Shown one piece after another: positions 33,001 through 42,293 of a DNA stretch of 64,000 nt. The stretch's first letter is position 1. Every line of letters begins with the position of its first letter. Origin of the DNA: Heligmosomoides polygyrus polygyrus (Eukaryota > Nematoda > Chromadorea > Rhabditida > Heligmosomidae); contig OX377204.1 in assembly GCA_947396885.1 (NCBI GenBank), forward strand, positions 47,913,139-47,977,138, given 5' to 3'. The notes beneath the pieces were generated by a model, which searched no databases, was not told the origin of the DNA, and saw only the letters and a program-made list of their open reading frames with translations. A program made the position numbers and the translations under genes.

Positions 33001-33207
33001 CGGGCCTATATGCATTGTTCAACTCTACTGAGATCTATAGGTCATAAGATAGAGCTTGAGCTGCTAAGCTCAAGTATATGTTTCTTTTTACAAGTACTTG
33101 ATTTTTAAAAAGGTTATTTAAAAAGGCCGCTTTGGACCGTTCCAAAGCGGCCTATGTTGACCATTCCGGGTTTTCCGGCGAATGAACGGAGGAACATTCC
33201 GGTACTG
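30090..33207. mobile_element. Giant foldback element 1 (3.1 kb inverted repeat, TA target duplication)
   Basis: The ends are CAGTACCGGACATGTTCCTC and, inverted, GAGGAACATTCCGGTACTG, flanked by TA at 30088-30089 and 33208-33209. The arms meet near 31987-32116, where GGGTGGTCGGGTCAG is mirrored by CTGACCCGACCACCC. The right arm is about 1.1 kb. The left is about 1.9 kb because it holds an extra tandem copy of an internal block (for example CGTGTTCGGAGCGCA at about 30510 and 31309) and a 118-bp MITE. It shares its terminal 14 bp and internal sequence with the element at 42296-46601. No transposase is encoded, and open frames within it are mirror artefacts. Confidence 0.85.
30727..30844. mobile_element. 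PIF/Harbinger-like palindromic MITE (TAA target duplication), copy 1
   Basis: GGCCTATGTTATATTTGGGC at the left is mirrored at the right (reverse complement GGCCTATGTTATACTTCGGC). TAA flanks both sides (30724-30726, 30845-30847). A three-base TAA/TTA duplication fits PIF/Harbinger. It interrupts only the left arm of foldback element 1, so it inserted after the arms formed. Confidence 0.75.
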
Positions 33208-33879
33208 TAAGGCAGGAACAACACTCAACGAGGTGATTGATGAGGTAATTTCATGAGCAACGTTTAGGTCGGAGTACTTATCCTTACAAAACTGGTTGGT
33301 ACTGAAGGAAAGGACTTCTGTAGCCGGATTTATGTAACGGGGAAGCAGGAGATATGCGATATCATCTCTCGCCTCTCTCTTCCGCCTCGCTTATCCGGTC
33401 GCTCCCCGTGGGAAGCGGTGAACGTTCCCGGGAACGTTGATGAACCCGGCTGCTGAAAGCACTCCAGTTTGCACGTTCTCTTCCTTCAACATCCAAGCTA
33501 TTCAGTTGGTCTTGTTAACAAAGCGAAAAGATTGTCACGCACGGTTCCACATTCCCATCTATCAATGGAACTCGAAAACCGCATGAGCATTGTCCGAACA
33601 ATGCTTCCTCTCGAAGCTCGAAGGCGAGCGACGTTCGAAGAACAGCGATACTCGGAAATCCCTTCCTCCTCTCCTATCTCATATATCAATAGCCAGAGAA
33701 GACTAAATTATGACGACTATATACATAGATTGTTGCCTTGTATTTACATTGAAAAACACGGATATACCGTGCTATTCGAAGAAGCCCCCATCTGTCGTCC
33801 TAGCAGAATTTATCCGTAACTGTGCTTTGCAGAGCATCTGTCTGAATCGTCTTCCCTGCTTCTGCAACAAACGTCTGGC
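33208..33879. other. No gene recognised
   Basis: Short open frames only (for example 33469-33819 on +), without splice or domain support. Intronic within the proposed MAM gene. Confidence 0.4.
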
Positions 33880-33893
33880 TCATTAGTGTTTCA

Positions 33894-35408
33894 TCACCTG
33901 TACCACCTGTCGTCCAGTTGATCATCGACTTGTTCGAGCGGGCGCCAGCAGCGTCTCCATTCGTCCCTGTCGCGTGCCAGAGTGCTCCAATGGATCCTCC
34001 TCTCTCGAGGGACACGAAGAGCGTCATAGCGGTCGTTCAGGGCTTTCACGAAGAAGTCCGACCAATGCGTTGGTGGGCGTCCTGGTGTTCTCTTGACATC
34101 CCGCGGAATCCAGTCGGTGACGGTTCTCGTCCAGCGGGTGTCTGCGAAGCGCATTACGTGGCCGGCCCACCTAATTTTCGACAACTTGGCCCACACGACA
34201 GCGTCTCTGATCTTCGAACGTCGGCGAAGCTCGGAACTCGGGAGGCCTTCTCTCACTTGCATAAGTCGTGTCACTCCGAGCATCGTCTTCTCGATTCCAT
34301 GCTGCGCGATGCCGATTGCGTGTTTTATCCTGCTTTCGTACAGCCCAGGTCCTGAGGCAGGAAGAACGGTGGAGTCCAATAGTTGGGCACGGAGTCGGAC
34401 GTTCTTCGTCTTCTTAGCGACTTCTTCGACGCTCTTGAAAGCTCCCCAAGCCGCTCGTTTCCTCCTGCTCAGCTCTGGCGCTAGGTCGTTGGCCATATTG
34501 ACTTCGCGACCCAGATACACGTAGCTGGAGCATTCGGAGATGTTCGTTCCGTTGAGCGAGAATGGGGCATCAGAAACTTGTCCGTTCCTCATGAACATCG
34601 TCTTCGTAAGATTCAGCTGCAGTCCAACGTTCCCACATACACGAATGAAGTCGGCCAGCATTCGCTCCGCCTGGCTGATGAACGGTGTTATGAGCACGAT
34701 GTCGTCAGCGAAACGAAGATGGTGCAGTTGCCGGTCGTCGACCTTCACTCCCATGTCTTCCGATCCTAGTTCGCCCATGACGTTTTCGAGGGTGGCGCTG
34801 AAGAGCTTCGGGGATATGGTATTCCCTTGCCGAAGCCCTCTCCTTACGTCGATGACGACGTCGTTGTAGAATGGAAAGATCTTGGTCGTGAATCCACTGT
34901 ACAGCTCTCGAAGGACTCTGATGTACTGAGTAGGAACGCCCTGAGTGAGCAGGGCTTCGATGACCGCTTCAGTTTCGACGGAGTCGAATGCTTTCTTCAG
35001 GTCGATGAACGTAAGGCACAGCGGCAGCTTGTACTCTCGCGATACTTCGATGAGCATCGTAATGGTGTGTGTGTGGTCGGTCGTGCTGAATCCTCTCCGA
35101 AATCCTGCTTGCTCCCATGGCTGTCCTTCGTCCAGCGTTCTGCTGATCCCTTTCAGGACCACCCGAGTGAAGAGCTTGTATACTACGGACAGCAAGCAGA
35201 TCAGGCGATAATTGTCAATGTCGTGCACGTCTTCCTTCTTAAACAGCAAGACAGTCCTGCTGGTCTTCCACTGATCGTGAGATTGAACCTTGCACTCCGA
35301 CAGGTAGCGTGTGAATAGCCGCGCCAGGGTGTTGATAAGCGCTGGCGGGAGGTTCTTCAGGTGTTCAGGTCTGATCCTGTCGGGACCGGGTGCTGTACGT
35401 TTCTTCAC
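33894..35408 (-). CDS. RTE family 2 copy 2: reverse transcriptase, 504 residues, open
   Basis: This frame covers the RT domain and C-terminus of the LINE polyprotein, which copies element RNA at the nicked target. Motifs in order are GPDRIRPEHL near residue 8, FIDLKKAFDSV (about 134-144), RRGLRQGNTISPKLF (about 189-203), LRFADDIVLITP (FADD at 233-236), SSYVYLGREV, IRWAGHVMRFADTRW and KRTPGRPPTHW, ending QVDDQLDDRWYR. The stop codon lies inside the CAGGTG-type tail, so there is no 3' UTR. The upstream linker and endonuclease are broken, so this is part of a defective element despite the open frame. A small deletion near SGPGLYES removes the usual YASETW-like segment. Confidence 0.85.
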   Translation of the reverse strand: MKKRTAPGPDRIRPEHLKNLPPALINTLARLFTRYLSECKVQSHDQWKTSRTVLLFKKEDVHDIDNYRLICLLSVVYKLFTRVVLKGISRTLDEGQPWEQAGFRRGFSTTDHTHTITMLIEVSREYKLPLCLTFIDLKKAFDSVETEAVIEALLTQGVPTQYIRVLRELYSGFTTKIFPFYNDVVIDVRRGLRQGNTISPKLFSATLENVMGELGSEDMGVKVDDRQLHHLRFADDIVLITPFISQAERMLADFIRVCGNVGLQLNLTKTMFMRNGQVSDAPFSLNGTNISECSSYVYLGREVNMANDLAPELSRRKRAAWGAFKSVEEVAKKTKNVRLRAQLLDSTVLPASGPGLYESRIKHAIGIAQHGIEKTMLGVTRLMQVREGLPSSELRRRSKIRDAVVWAKLSKIRWAGHVMRFADTRWTRTVTDWIPRDVKRTPGRPPTHWSDFFVKALNDRYDALRVPRERRIHWSTLARDRDEWRRCWRPLEQVDDQLDDRWYR

Positions 35409-36084
35409 CGACGAGATGGCGTGTCGGATCTCGGAAGAACAGAGGGAGCGACGTATCCATCCTGCGGAATATGGCGTAGGGGCAGGTGGACGTGGTTATC
35501 GAAGAGATCGGAGTAGAAGTCGTGGATGACCTTCTCCGTGGTCCTTCTGGAAGAAGTGACGATTCCGTTAAGACGTCGGAGAGCGGTCATATTGGTCTTG
35601 AAGTTGGCGAAGTTCCGGCGGTTTTGCGGATGCTCAAGCCTGCGTCTGCAGCTTCAGCCAACACTTCCGCCCTTCTCTCCTTAAGATCTTCCTTTATCGC
35701 CGCTCTGCATAGCTTCGCAAGCTCGGACGTCAGTTGGTAGTTGCTTGACGCTCGTGCTGCTCCACGCTGGCGTATCAGCTCAAGAGTTTCCGGAGACAGG
35801 CGTCTCTTGGTGGTTGTCAAGCTCTCGGCTTTCTTAGCACTATCGTGGAGATGGGCACGAAGCGGTCGTATTCCTCGTCGACGTTGTCCATGACGGCATC
35901 TTCCCAAAGACCGGCAAGAGAGTAGGGAGTAGGCGTCGTATAGGGGGTGGTGTCTTCTCGTCTCGATCAGTCCGATGACGTCGTACTTGATCTTCCTGGC
36001 TTGCATCATCAGGTCCTCGACGGATGCTTCCGATGCGAGCGTGAGGGCGTTGTAAGTACAGATCGTCATCCTAGTCCTTCTCAA
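35405..36084 (-). pseudogene. RTE family 2 copy 2: endonuclease N-terminus fused to linker by deletion
   Basis: The frame starts RRTRMTICTYNALTLASEAS and reaches KYDVIGLIETRRHHPLYDAY, the endonuclease start with its catalytic Asn and Glu. It then jumps to the linker (RRLSPETLELIRQRGAARAS). The central nuclease region is absent. A further frame break at about 35590 leads to TALRRLNGIVTSSRRTTEKV before the RT. Confidence 0.75.
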
Positions 36085-36425
36085 TTTGCGCAGACTGGTT
36101 AGGCCCTAAGATTTTAGCAGCCTCTCCGTACTCGTCCTTCCCATCGCTGCAGAAATGGGGGCTCTGTCGGGGTCAGGGGAATGAGGCCCTTTAGTGCTGC
36201 TGTTTTTGACTGGAGTACACACGGGTAGCTAGTCGGGCTCTGTCGTGCGGGCGAAGAACTCCGGGCAGCCAGCCAATCTGCCCGAAGGGACGGGGCGAGA
36301 CTTAAGGCGGCCTCGAATCGCCTTACATGTACTCCCAGTCTACCGAGTGCAAGCTTTTGACCGGGCCGACACAGTTGCAATCCGCACAGCCACGGACACA
36401 TCCACTCACGCTGTGCACGAACATA

Positions 36426-37798
36426 CTAATATGTTCAACAACGAAAGACGATCCAGCATTTAAAACCCGAGGATAGGGAGTTCTGATTGCTGGCTACTGG
36501 TAATTGCGAAATAGCACCGTGTCGATAGCGATCTTTTCGCTTCGCAAGCAAGGCTCACTGAAGCTAGTTAGTCCATCTTCATTTGCGAAAAGGCCTCAAA
36601 TGTGTATACATAAGTGTTCTTCGGTTAGTAGAGCTTGTTGATTTTTCTTTGCAACCTTTGCTATATGAAAACCAACTATGTCTGGGTAGACCTGCTCAAC
36701 TACGTACAAGCAAGTACTTCACGAAGTACTTTGGGTACTGCAGGACTGCTCATCTGATAAGCATTTCTCATCGAGCCATACTCCTTTGCTAACCAAACAA
36801 AGGCGTCAGGCGTACGTCTGAAAGGCAATACGAATACCGCTGCGAGATCTCCACTCTCCGATTGGAAGAAGTTACGTTCCATTTTTGCAGGCCTTCGACC
36901 TACAGAGTAAGGGAACCCTGAGTGTATACTTTGACAATGCGCAGACACGCAAGGCACAACACCTCCCAAACATCCTATGTGCAATAAAGATGCAAAAAAC
37001 TGCTTCAGAGCTGCGGAGTCAGATGGCCTTTTTGTCCTTTTTTATTTTCTCTTGGCCTTGCCATATTTTGCAATTTCTCTGCATATTCGATAATTGGACG
37101 GTGTAGCCTTGAATGGCTGCGCTATTCCACAGTGAATGTTCAAGGCTACGAACCCAGTTTGTTCGAAGACCTTGCAAAATAGGAGCATACCTTCCTGCTA
37201 CATATATGAAGGGTGGAGGCTCCCGCAGAGGTAATCATTACACCTACATACGCATGAGACTCTGCCTGCTACGCCCATACGATGTGCTGCAGCAGTGATC
37301 CCTCTTCCTGCCTCCTAGCGGAGCTTCCAAAAAGTCGTTCTCTTGACAGCTGTGCATGGTGATACGCCACAAGCAAAGCTCTCCAGCTAAATTCCTCTTG
37401 CTCCCTGCTTATTGCGCACGATCGGCAAGCTGGAAGTGCTGTTCATTTCTGGCGAAGCGATCTCTACTCATCGGATGTCCGCCTCTGAGAAGCCCTTCGG
37501 GACATCTACCACAAAACGGGCTGGTGGCTGTTGTTCAATCTTCATAAGCCCGGTGAATGGGAAAGGAAGATGGTGCTACTTGGATTAAAAGGGAATCACA
37601 CATGATTTTTAGCAATGGACCAACATTTCTAAAAACGAGGAACTATATCCTTGCTAGCTGACTGACCATGAATATACTGTATAGGCTTTCTTCAGTGCTA
37701 TTTTCTTTATTTTTCTTGCGGCGAAAGAGACTCGGGCCTTGTTCCCTAGCAAAAGTGCATTTGCCCTCTGCGAGTGCTACACCCAATTACTTCTTGCT
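36426..37798. other. No gene firmly recognised
   Basis: One splice-bounded candidate stands out: ttttgcag|GCC near 36891 opens a phase 0 frame (FDLQSKGTLSVYFDNAQTRK). It could fit phase 0 of the preceding MAM exon, but the exon at 39630 continues the domain better, so I do not call it. Confidence 0.35.
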
Positions 37799-37892
37799 TT
37801 AACCTTTTCACGACACTTTTCACGATTTTCAGGTGACTGCCGCGTCGGACAGCGCACATTTCTCTCGCGCGCTGATTATTTGAATTATTTCA

Positions 37893-39163
37893 TTAGGTTG
37901 GTGCATAAGTTCTCGCACATTTGGGGCATGAAATATTTATTATCACAACATACGAACAACAATATCAAATCATTTGAAGTAACCACCCTTTACATCAGTT
38001 GTCCTTCGCCAACGTGCTGGTAAGTCATGGATGCCTTTTCTCCAAAACGTGGCCGGTTGTGATTCGAAAAATGTGGGCAGCGCCTCCTTGACATCCTCTC
38101 GATTCCTAAATTGCTGGCCGTCCACATAGCGTTGAAGGCTTGAAAACAAACGATAGTCAGAAGAAGCGAGATCTGGTGAGTAAGGTGGATGTGGAAGAAC
38201 GGTCCATCCGTAGTCTGCCAACTCAGCCGCCTTCGCTCTAGCAATATGCGGTCTAGCGTTGTCGTGTTGAAAATAGACCTTCACTTGCTCTCCTCTTGTG
38301 GTTTGAAGGTGGGCCCTCAACTTCCTCAGTTGGTTTACGTAAACCTCTGCCGTCACTGCTATCCTTCGTCCAGCAGCTCCCAGTATTTTACGCCAAGAAC
38401 GCTCCACCAAATGCATAGCATCACCTTTTTCACGTGAAGGTCGGGTTTCGGAACGTCTTCTGCCTCTCCAGTTGCGTCAACCCACTGTGCACGCCGGTGA
38501 TAATTCGAGTAGAGTATCCACTTCTCATCCCCGGTGACAAGGTTGTCCAGCCATCCGTGGGTACGTCTGAGGGTAAGGAGAGACAGAGCGACATCGGCTC
38601 TGCGATCCATGCATGTCGTGTCAAGTCGTGAGGTACCCAGCGACCCAATTTTGCACCTTGTCAATCGACTTCAATCCTCGAACGACTGTTGTGTGACTAA
38701 CACCAAGAGTGCTTGATAGTTCGCGAGTGGTTTGGTATCGGTCCGCTTCCACTCTACTTCGGAACCCATCCAAATCCAGTGTCATCGGGCGCCCTTCTCG
38801 TTCATTATCTTCAACGGAGAATTCACCAACTGCAAACTTCGAGAACCACTAGTACACAGTACTGCGAGCAGGAGCACTCTCGTTGTAAACATCCTTTAAA
38901 CGACGATACGATTCGTTGGCATTGAGGCAGATTGATGCAGGAATAACATGACGTGCCGGATATGCATCTCAGTTGGGATGAATTGCTTAGCCATAATAGC
39001 TGACGTTAATAAGGCAGAAGTAAATGTTAGGAACGGTTTTGTAGCCCTTTCCTTTCTCTATCGATCGATCGTTTACGCGTTGATACATGTGAAAAATTTG
39101 GCGGGAAAATGCGCCTTCAATTCAGGATGGATCAAATGTCCGAGAACTTATGCACCAACCTAA
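37893..39163 (-). mobile_element. mariner transposon, 1271 bp, complete ends
   Basis: 31-bp terminal inverted repeats (37893-37923 and 39133-39163) begin TTAGGTTGGTGCATAAGTTC and differ at one position (C versus G). The right flank is TA and the left CA, consistent with the mariner TA target duplication. The size and termini are typical of mariner. The transposase gene on the minus strand is frameshifted. Confidence 0.95.
37970..38994 (-). pseudogene. mariner transposase (DD34D), frameshifted
   Basis: The putative start is at 38994 (MAKQFIPTEMHIRHVML), 139 bp inside the element counting from the end of the right repeat. Catalytic residues are visible: VTGDEKWILYSNY (first Asp), VYFQHDNARPH (second Asp) and SPDLASSDYRLF (third Asp), with 34 residues between the last two, as in mariner DD34D. 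The frame breaks early (stop after TNRIVV near 38895) and again near 38360-38416. Full length would be about 340 codons, normal for the family. Confidence 0.9.
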
Positions 39164-39629
39164 TATTTGTATTATTTGTTAAATATGAAAAACAGTAAAG
39201 AATGAAGTTTCCCAAGGACCATCTTGACCGTAGATATTAGTGGAGACTCACTGATTAAAACATATTGTACTATCAAATGCTTGATAATTTTCCATGAACT
39301 ACTTTTATGATGGTGTCCGTCGACATCGTCGGACAATGTCGTGAAAGGGTTAATCCCTTTTCCACTTTCTCAATCTGTCATAGCTGCCTATAATTAGGCG
39401 ATGAATCAGATAGCATAATGTTTTTCACTTATTTCTGTCTTGCTCTGACTCTGAATATGAGCGAAGGTAGCATCTTTTCATGACTTTACTGCAACATATT
39501 CTTTGCTATTAGGTCACACACCTATTTGGCTGGAACGTTGACGAATTCTAGGCTTGTAGCTAACGATATCCAACAATTCTTTAAGCAGAGCTAACATTCG
39601 GCAGAGAAGCAACGTTTCTTTTTGTATAG
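39164..39629. other. Right part of the TTAA MITE and intronic sequence
   Basis: The MITE ends at 39349. The remaining 280 bp up to the MAM exon acceptor (tttgtatag) holds no supported feature. Confidence 0.5.
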
Positions 39630-39737
39630 GTCTGCCTCGATTCTCCTTTCCATTGTCCCTACATGGTGACACGCTTCGACAAACGAGTTCACTGGAGGCA
39701 GGGAGAAACGTTCAACATTCCCAAGAACACCAGAAAG
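39630..39737 (+). CDS. MAM-domain gene, exon continuing MAM domain II
   Basis: This 108-nt, 36-codon exon reads VCLDSPFHCPYMVTRFDKRV then HWRQGETFNIPKNTRK. It has the VC..DS...C and W...F.IP...RK pattern that follows the LSF strand in nematode MAM domains. The acceptor tttgtatag|GTC and donor AAG|gtttgt are both good, and both junctions are phase 0, matching the phase 0 donor at 29958. The 9.7-kb intron between them holds foldback element 1, RTE family 2 copy 2 and the nested mariner. The following exon (expected to end like IDNV.Y...C) was not located in the remaining 24 kb. Confidence 0.75.
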
Positions 39738-39934
39738 GTTTGTCATGTTCTCCCATTTTTGAGGTTCATTTGGCGGCGAGGGAGGCGGACGACACCTTAT
39801 ACAACGCAGGTAGAAAGCGAAGCGAAGAAGATTCCCTTCCATATTCCGAGAACAATGAGGATGGTGAGACGCGAAGTCGTTTCGAGAAATACGCAGCTTG
39901 AAAGCTGTGGGCGGATAGTATAAAAACCGCTTAC

Positions 39935-40860
39935 CTCAGTGACGCTGGAGCATCCAGTGAGTCCAGACGCTGATCTGACCTCGGTGCCTTTTTCATGAGA
40001 CGTACATAACATGATCGTGTCCTTTCTACTTGCATACCATTCGAACTTCACATTCAACAAAAAACTTCTCTATGAACCTTACCTGTGCTCCTTTCCAATC
40101 ACATCTTCTTCCGTCTGCAAGAAAACCTGTAGGGTCACCATTGAGATACAATAGCCTGAAAAAGAAAAGGTGACAAATAAACAGATTCAATGAGACAAGG
40201 ACGGCCACTGAATAGTTGAAGGAAATGGACGCCTGGAGAATATGCAGTGACAATATTAACCTATACAACAACAGTCTGCTGTTCTCGCTAGAGGTTCTAC
40301 TTCTTCTCGCTTGGTTTTTGCTGTACATATCGACCTGGATTCGGAATATTGCTCTCCCACTCTTCTAGATGATCCTATACAACAACAGCCCGAGAAGCAC
40401 AGCAGTATAGGGAACTTGTCCCGCTCTTCCGGCGTGTATTCGTCGCTTCGGCGCGGTACTGGTTGAACTTGCTCCTGCTGACTTCCCAGATTCTCTTTTA
40501 CGAAGTCCGGCATTTCCGTGTCCGGAAACAGATGAAGTCGCTGGATATGTCGTCGTTGCATCAATTTATTCCCTAGCGCTTTATACACAGTCAAGAACGC
40601 AATCCGACACCGAAATGGTCGTGTGAATAAGGATTTGGTACGACGGTAGCCTTCGACTTGGAATACTCCTTATTAAAGTGAAACAGCGTGTGTTTCCAGT
40701 CGAATCCGTGCATAGCCATATGTCGGCAATTTACTTCACTAGATGGTCGCAATAGTGTGTCTTTCGACGCCATATCGACTTGTGCGTTCCGGCTAAAGGA
40801 GTCGCAACATGATTTCACAGTAAGAATGCATCTTGGTGATCTGCGTCTACTATGTGACAT
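39935..40860 (-). CDS. Unrecognised minus-strand coding candidates
   Basis: Frame 40860-40591 includes MASKDTLLRPSSEVNCRHM and ATVVPNPYSHDHFGVGL. Overlapping frame 40594-40256 includes ALGNKLMQRRHIQRLHLF and PRRSDEYTPEERDKFPILL. A splice-bounded exon at 40155-40083 (tttttcag|G ... CACAG|gtaagg) reads YLNGDPTGFLADGRRCDWKG. A weaker one at 39987-39935 ends CTGAG|gtaagc. The composition looks protein-like, but I recognise no domain, and the first two frames need a frameshift or an unseen intron. It lies antisense to the MAM gene, so it could be a nested host gene or a decayed element. Confidence 0.35.
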
Positions 40861-41128
40861 TGCCTAGCGAACTGCAGCCACTGATTTACCATGTCGAACC
40901 GCGACAAGGCGCTTCGAGCAGACATTCCTCAAACTTGGGTAATTAAACCTCAATTCATCACACTCTAGCACATTTTGAACAATGAAAGTGGACTTATTCA
41001 CACGACCATTCTGGTGTCCCCTATCACACAGAGAAATGTGAAATCATAAGGCATTCTTCAGTTTTTCAATGCTTCTGCGCCGAACGACGTTCTAGGTGGC
41101 TCAGTTTTGTTGGGCGGCCTAACAATAA
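40861..41128. other. No gene recognised
   Basis: Short unassigned stretch before a MITE. Confidence 0.4.
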
Positions 41129-41263
41129 CGCCTGTGCCATACCACCGCTCACCCCGAGCGATGCCTAATGATAAGCTCCCATATCGATCGCGCGAAGGGA
41201 TGAGTCAATATGGGAGGCTATCAATAGGCTTCGCTCGGGATGAGCGATGGTATGACATAGGCC
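41129..41263. mobile_element. PIF/Harbinger-like palindromic MITE (TAA target duplication), copy 2
   Basis: The ends are CGCCTGTGCCATACCACCGC and, inverted, GGCCTATGTCATACCATCGC, with arms of about 60 bp that include CTCACCCCGAGCGATGCC and its mirrored partner. TAA flanks the element at 41126-41128 and 41264-41266. The terminal GGCCTATGTYATA links it to the MITE at 30727. Confidence 0.75.
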
Positions 41264-41595
41264 TAACATTTCAATTTGTTCGTCGCCTTCAGACGCCCGC
41301 ATCGTTTACACAGAGCGAAGTCGCTACCGCTCCTGTCAGTTGTCGAGTGGTGACATCCATACCTTAAGCCGCTCAATGAAATTTATCCGCCTAAACCTAG
41401 TTGGGTACAGAAACATTCACAAACAAAAAGCATGCTGCGGTTTTGCGAAGAGAGAACTTGGGGCATTCTTCGGTGTTTTTCGCTTCGCAGGGGCCTCATA
41501 CAACTGAAAAGACTCGAAGCTTTATGTGCGCATCACACTGGATGTTTCCTCACCTTACGCCGTTTCATAGAATGGTTTCAAACTCTCATAAAGAA
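41264..41595. other. No gene recognised
   Basis: About 330 bp between a MITE and a SINE copy, with short open frames only. Confidence 0.4.
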
Positions 41596-41765
41596 GTGCC
41601 GTGATGTAATGTCGTGGAGCATTCCTGCTGGGATATGTAGCAGGTGATGTGGGTTCGAGTCCCACATGCGCTAGAGTTTCCACCGCAATAAACATCGTTA
41701 TGAGACCTTACAGTCTCAACAGCAGCCACATGAAGCTTAGAGAAATTGACTTGAATAATGGTTTC
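41596..41765 (+). mobile_element. tRNA-headed SINE, copy 3
   Basis: The head, 41596-41672, has TGATGTAATGT (degenerate A box) and a perfect B box GGTTCGAGTCC (41652-41662) inside a GTGGG/CCCAC T-stem. The acceptor stem is eroded (GTGCCGT against ATGCGCT). The body (CCGCAATAAACATCGTTATG, then GCAGCCACATGAAGCTTAG) aligns with copies 1 and 2. Divergence between copies suggests an old family. Confidence 0.7.
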
Positions 41766-42175
41766 AGATTTTCTTCAAGGCTGTTCAATGGAAGAAATTC
41801 AAATGGCTTGCTATTGACAACGTTCAACTGAATCCGTGCCCAAAGTCGTCATTTCCTTCTCAGCAGGAGCAACCGTGATACAAAAAGGGCAACTGTAGAT
41901 CCACCATTCTGTGTCATTATTGATAACCAATGAGTAACTAATAAACATTTGCTATTACAAGGTTGACACATGGTGGCAAACGTCTGCATTTCGTGTTCGC
42001 TTATTCTATAACCAGACGTTCAACGGCCTGCGGGCCGCCAAACGTCTGGTTGGGGCTTCGCCTCAAACCCGTAGAATAGAACACCCCGAACGTCTCCTTC
42101 TCCTCTTTAGACCTCTCATTCATTAAAAAACTGGTTTTGCTAAATAGAATGGTATAGCGGAATAGGGCAAAACGG
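41766..42175. other. No gene recognised
   Basis: Contains a short palindrome-like string around 42013-42048 (CCAGACGTTCAACGGCC and AACGTCTGG). Nothing else supported. Confidence 0.4.
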
Positions 42176-42293
42176 ATCCATCACCTTCACTTGACCCCCT
42201 TTAACAGGTCCCTTATCACTGGTTCCCCTTTATTGTCAGCCGTTTTCCAGTTCACCCTTCACTGTTCCCCCCCCCCCCTTCGTCGGTCCCTAC
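42176..42293. repeat. Degenerate CACTGGTCCCCCTT minisatellite, left flank of foldback element 2
   Basis: Loosely repeated units of TTCACTTGACCCCCTT, ATCACTGGTTCCCCTT and TTCACTGTTCCCC type end at the foldback insertion. The same repeat continues at 46606-46835, so the foldback element inserted inside the minisatellite. A run of 13 C lies at about 42265-42277. Confidence 0.6.

Larger units (their letters stand above)
33880..36425 (-). mobile_element. RTE-clade LINE, family 2, copy 2 (intact RT frame, endonuclease deleted)
   Basis: This minus-strand LINE has the same 5' region as copy 1 (homology ends near 36425) and the same CAGGTG-type 3' tail (about 33890-33912). The RT is uninterrupted for 504 codons, but roughly 560 bp of the endonuclease core is missing: at about 35922 the sequence GACCGGCAAGAGAG joins directly to TAGGGAGTAGGCG, whereas copy 1 keeps the intervening DNA. 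It inserted in the 9.7-kb intron between MAM exons. No target duplication is evident. Confidence 0.88.
37803..39349. mobile_element. TTAA-flanked MITE split by a mariner insertion
   Basis: TTAA at 37799-37802 and at 39350-39353 brackets ends CCTTTTCACGACA (left) and, inverted, CCCTTTCACGACA (right), a 13-bp inverted repeat with one mismatch. After subtracting the mariner at 37893-39163 the element is about 276 bp. TTAA duplication suggests piggyBac-type mobilisation. The mariner clearly arrived second. Confidence 0.65.

Noticed and set aside
36891..37020. Exon of the MAM gene after ttttgcag (FDLQSKGTLSVYFDN)
   Set aside because: It fits phase 0, but the exon at 39630 continues the MAM pattern directly, and no good donor closes this candidate.
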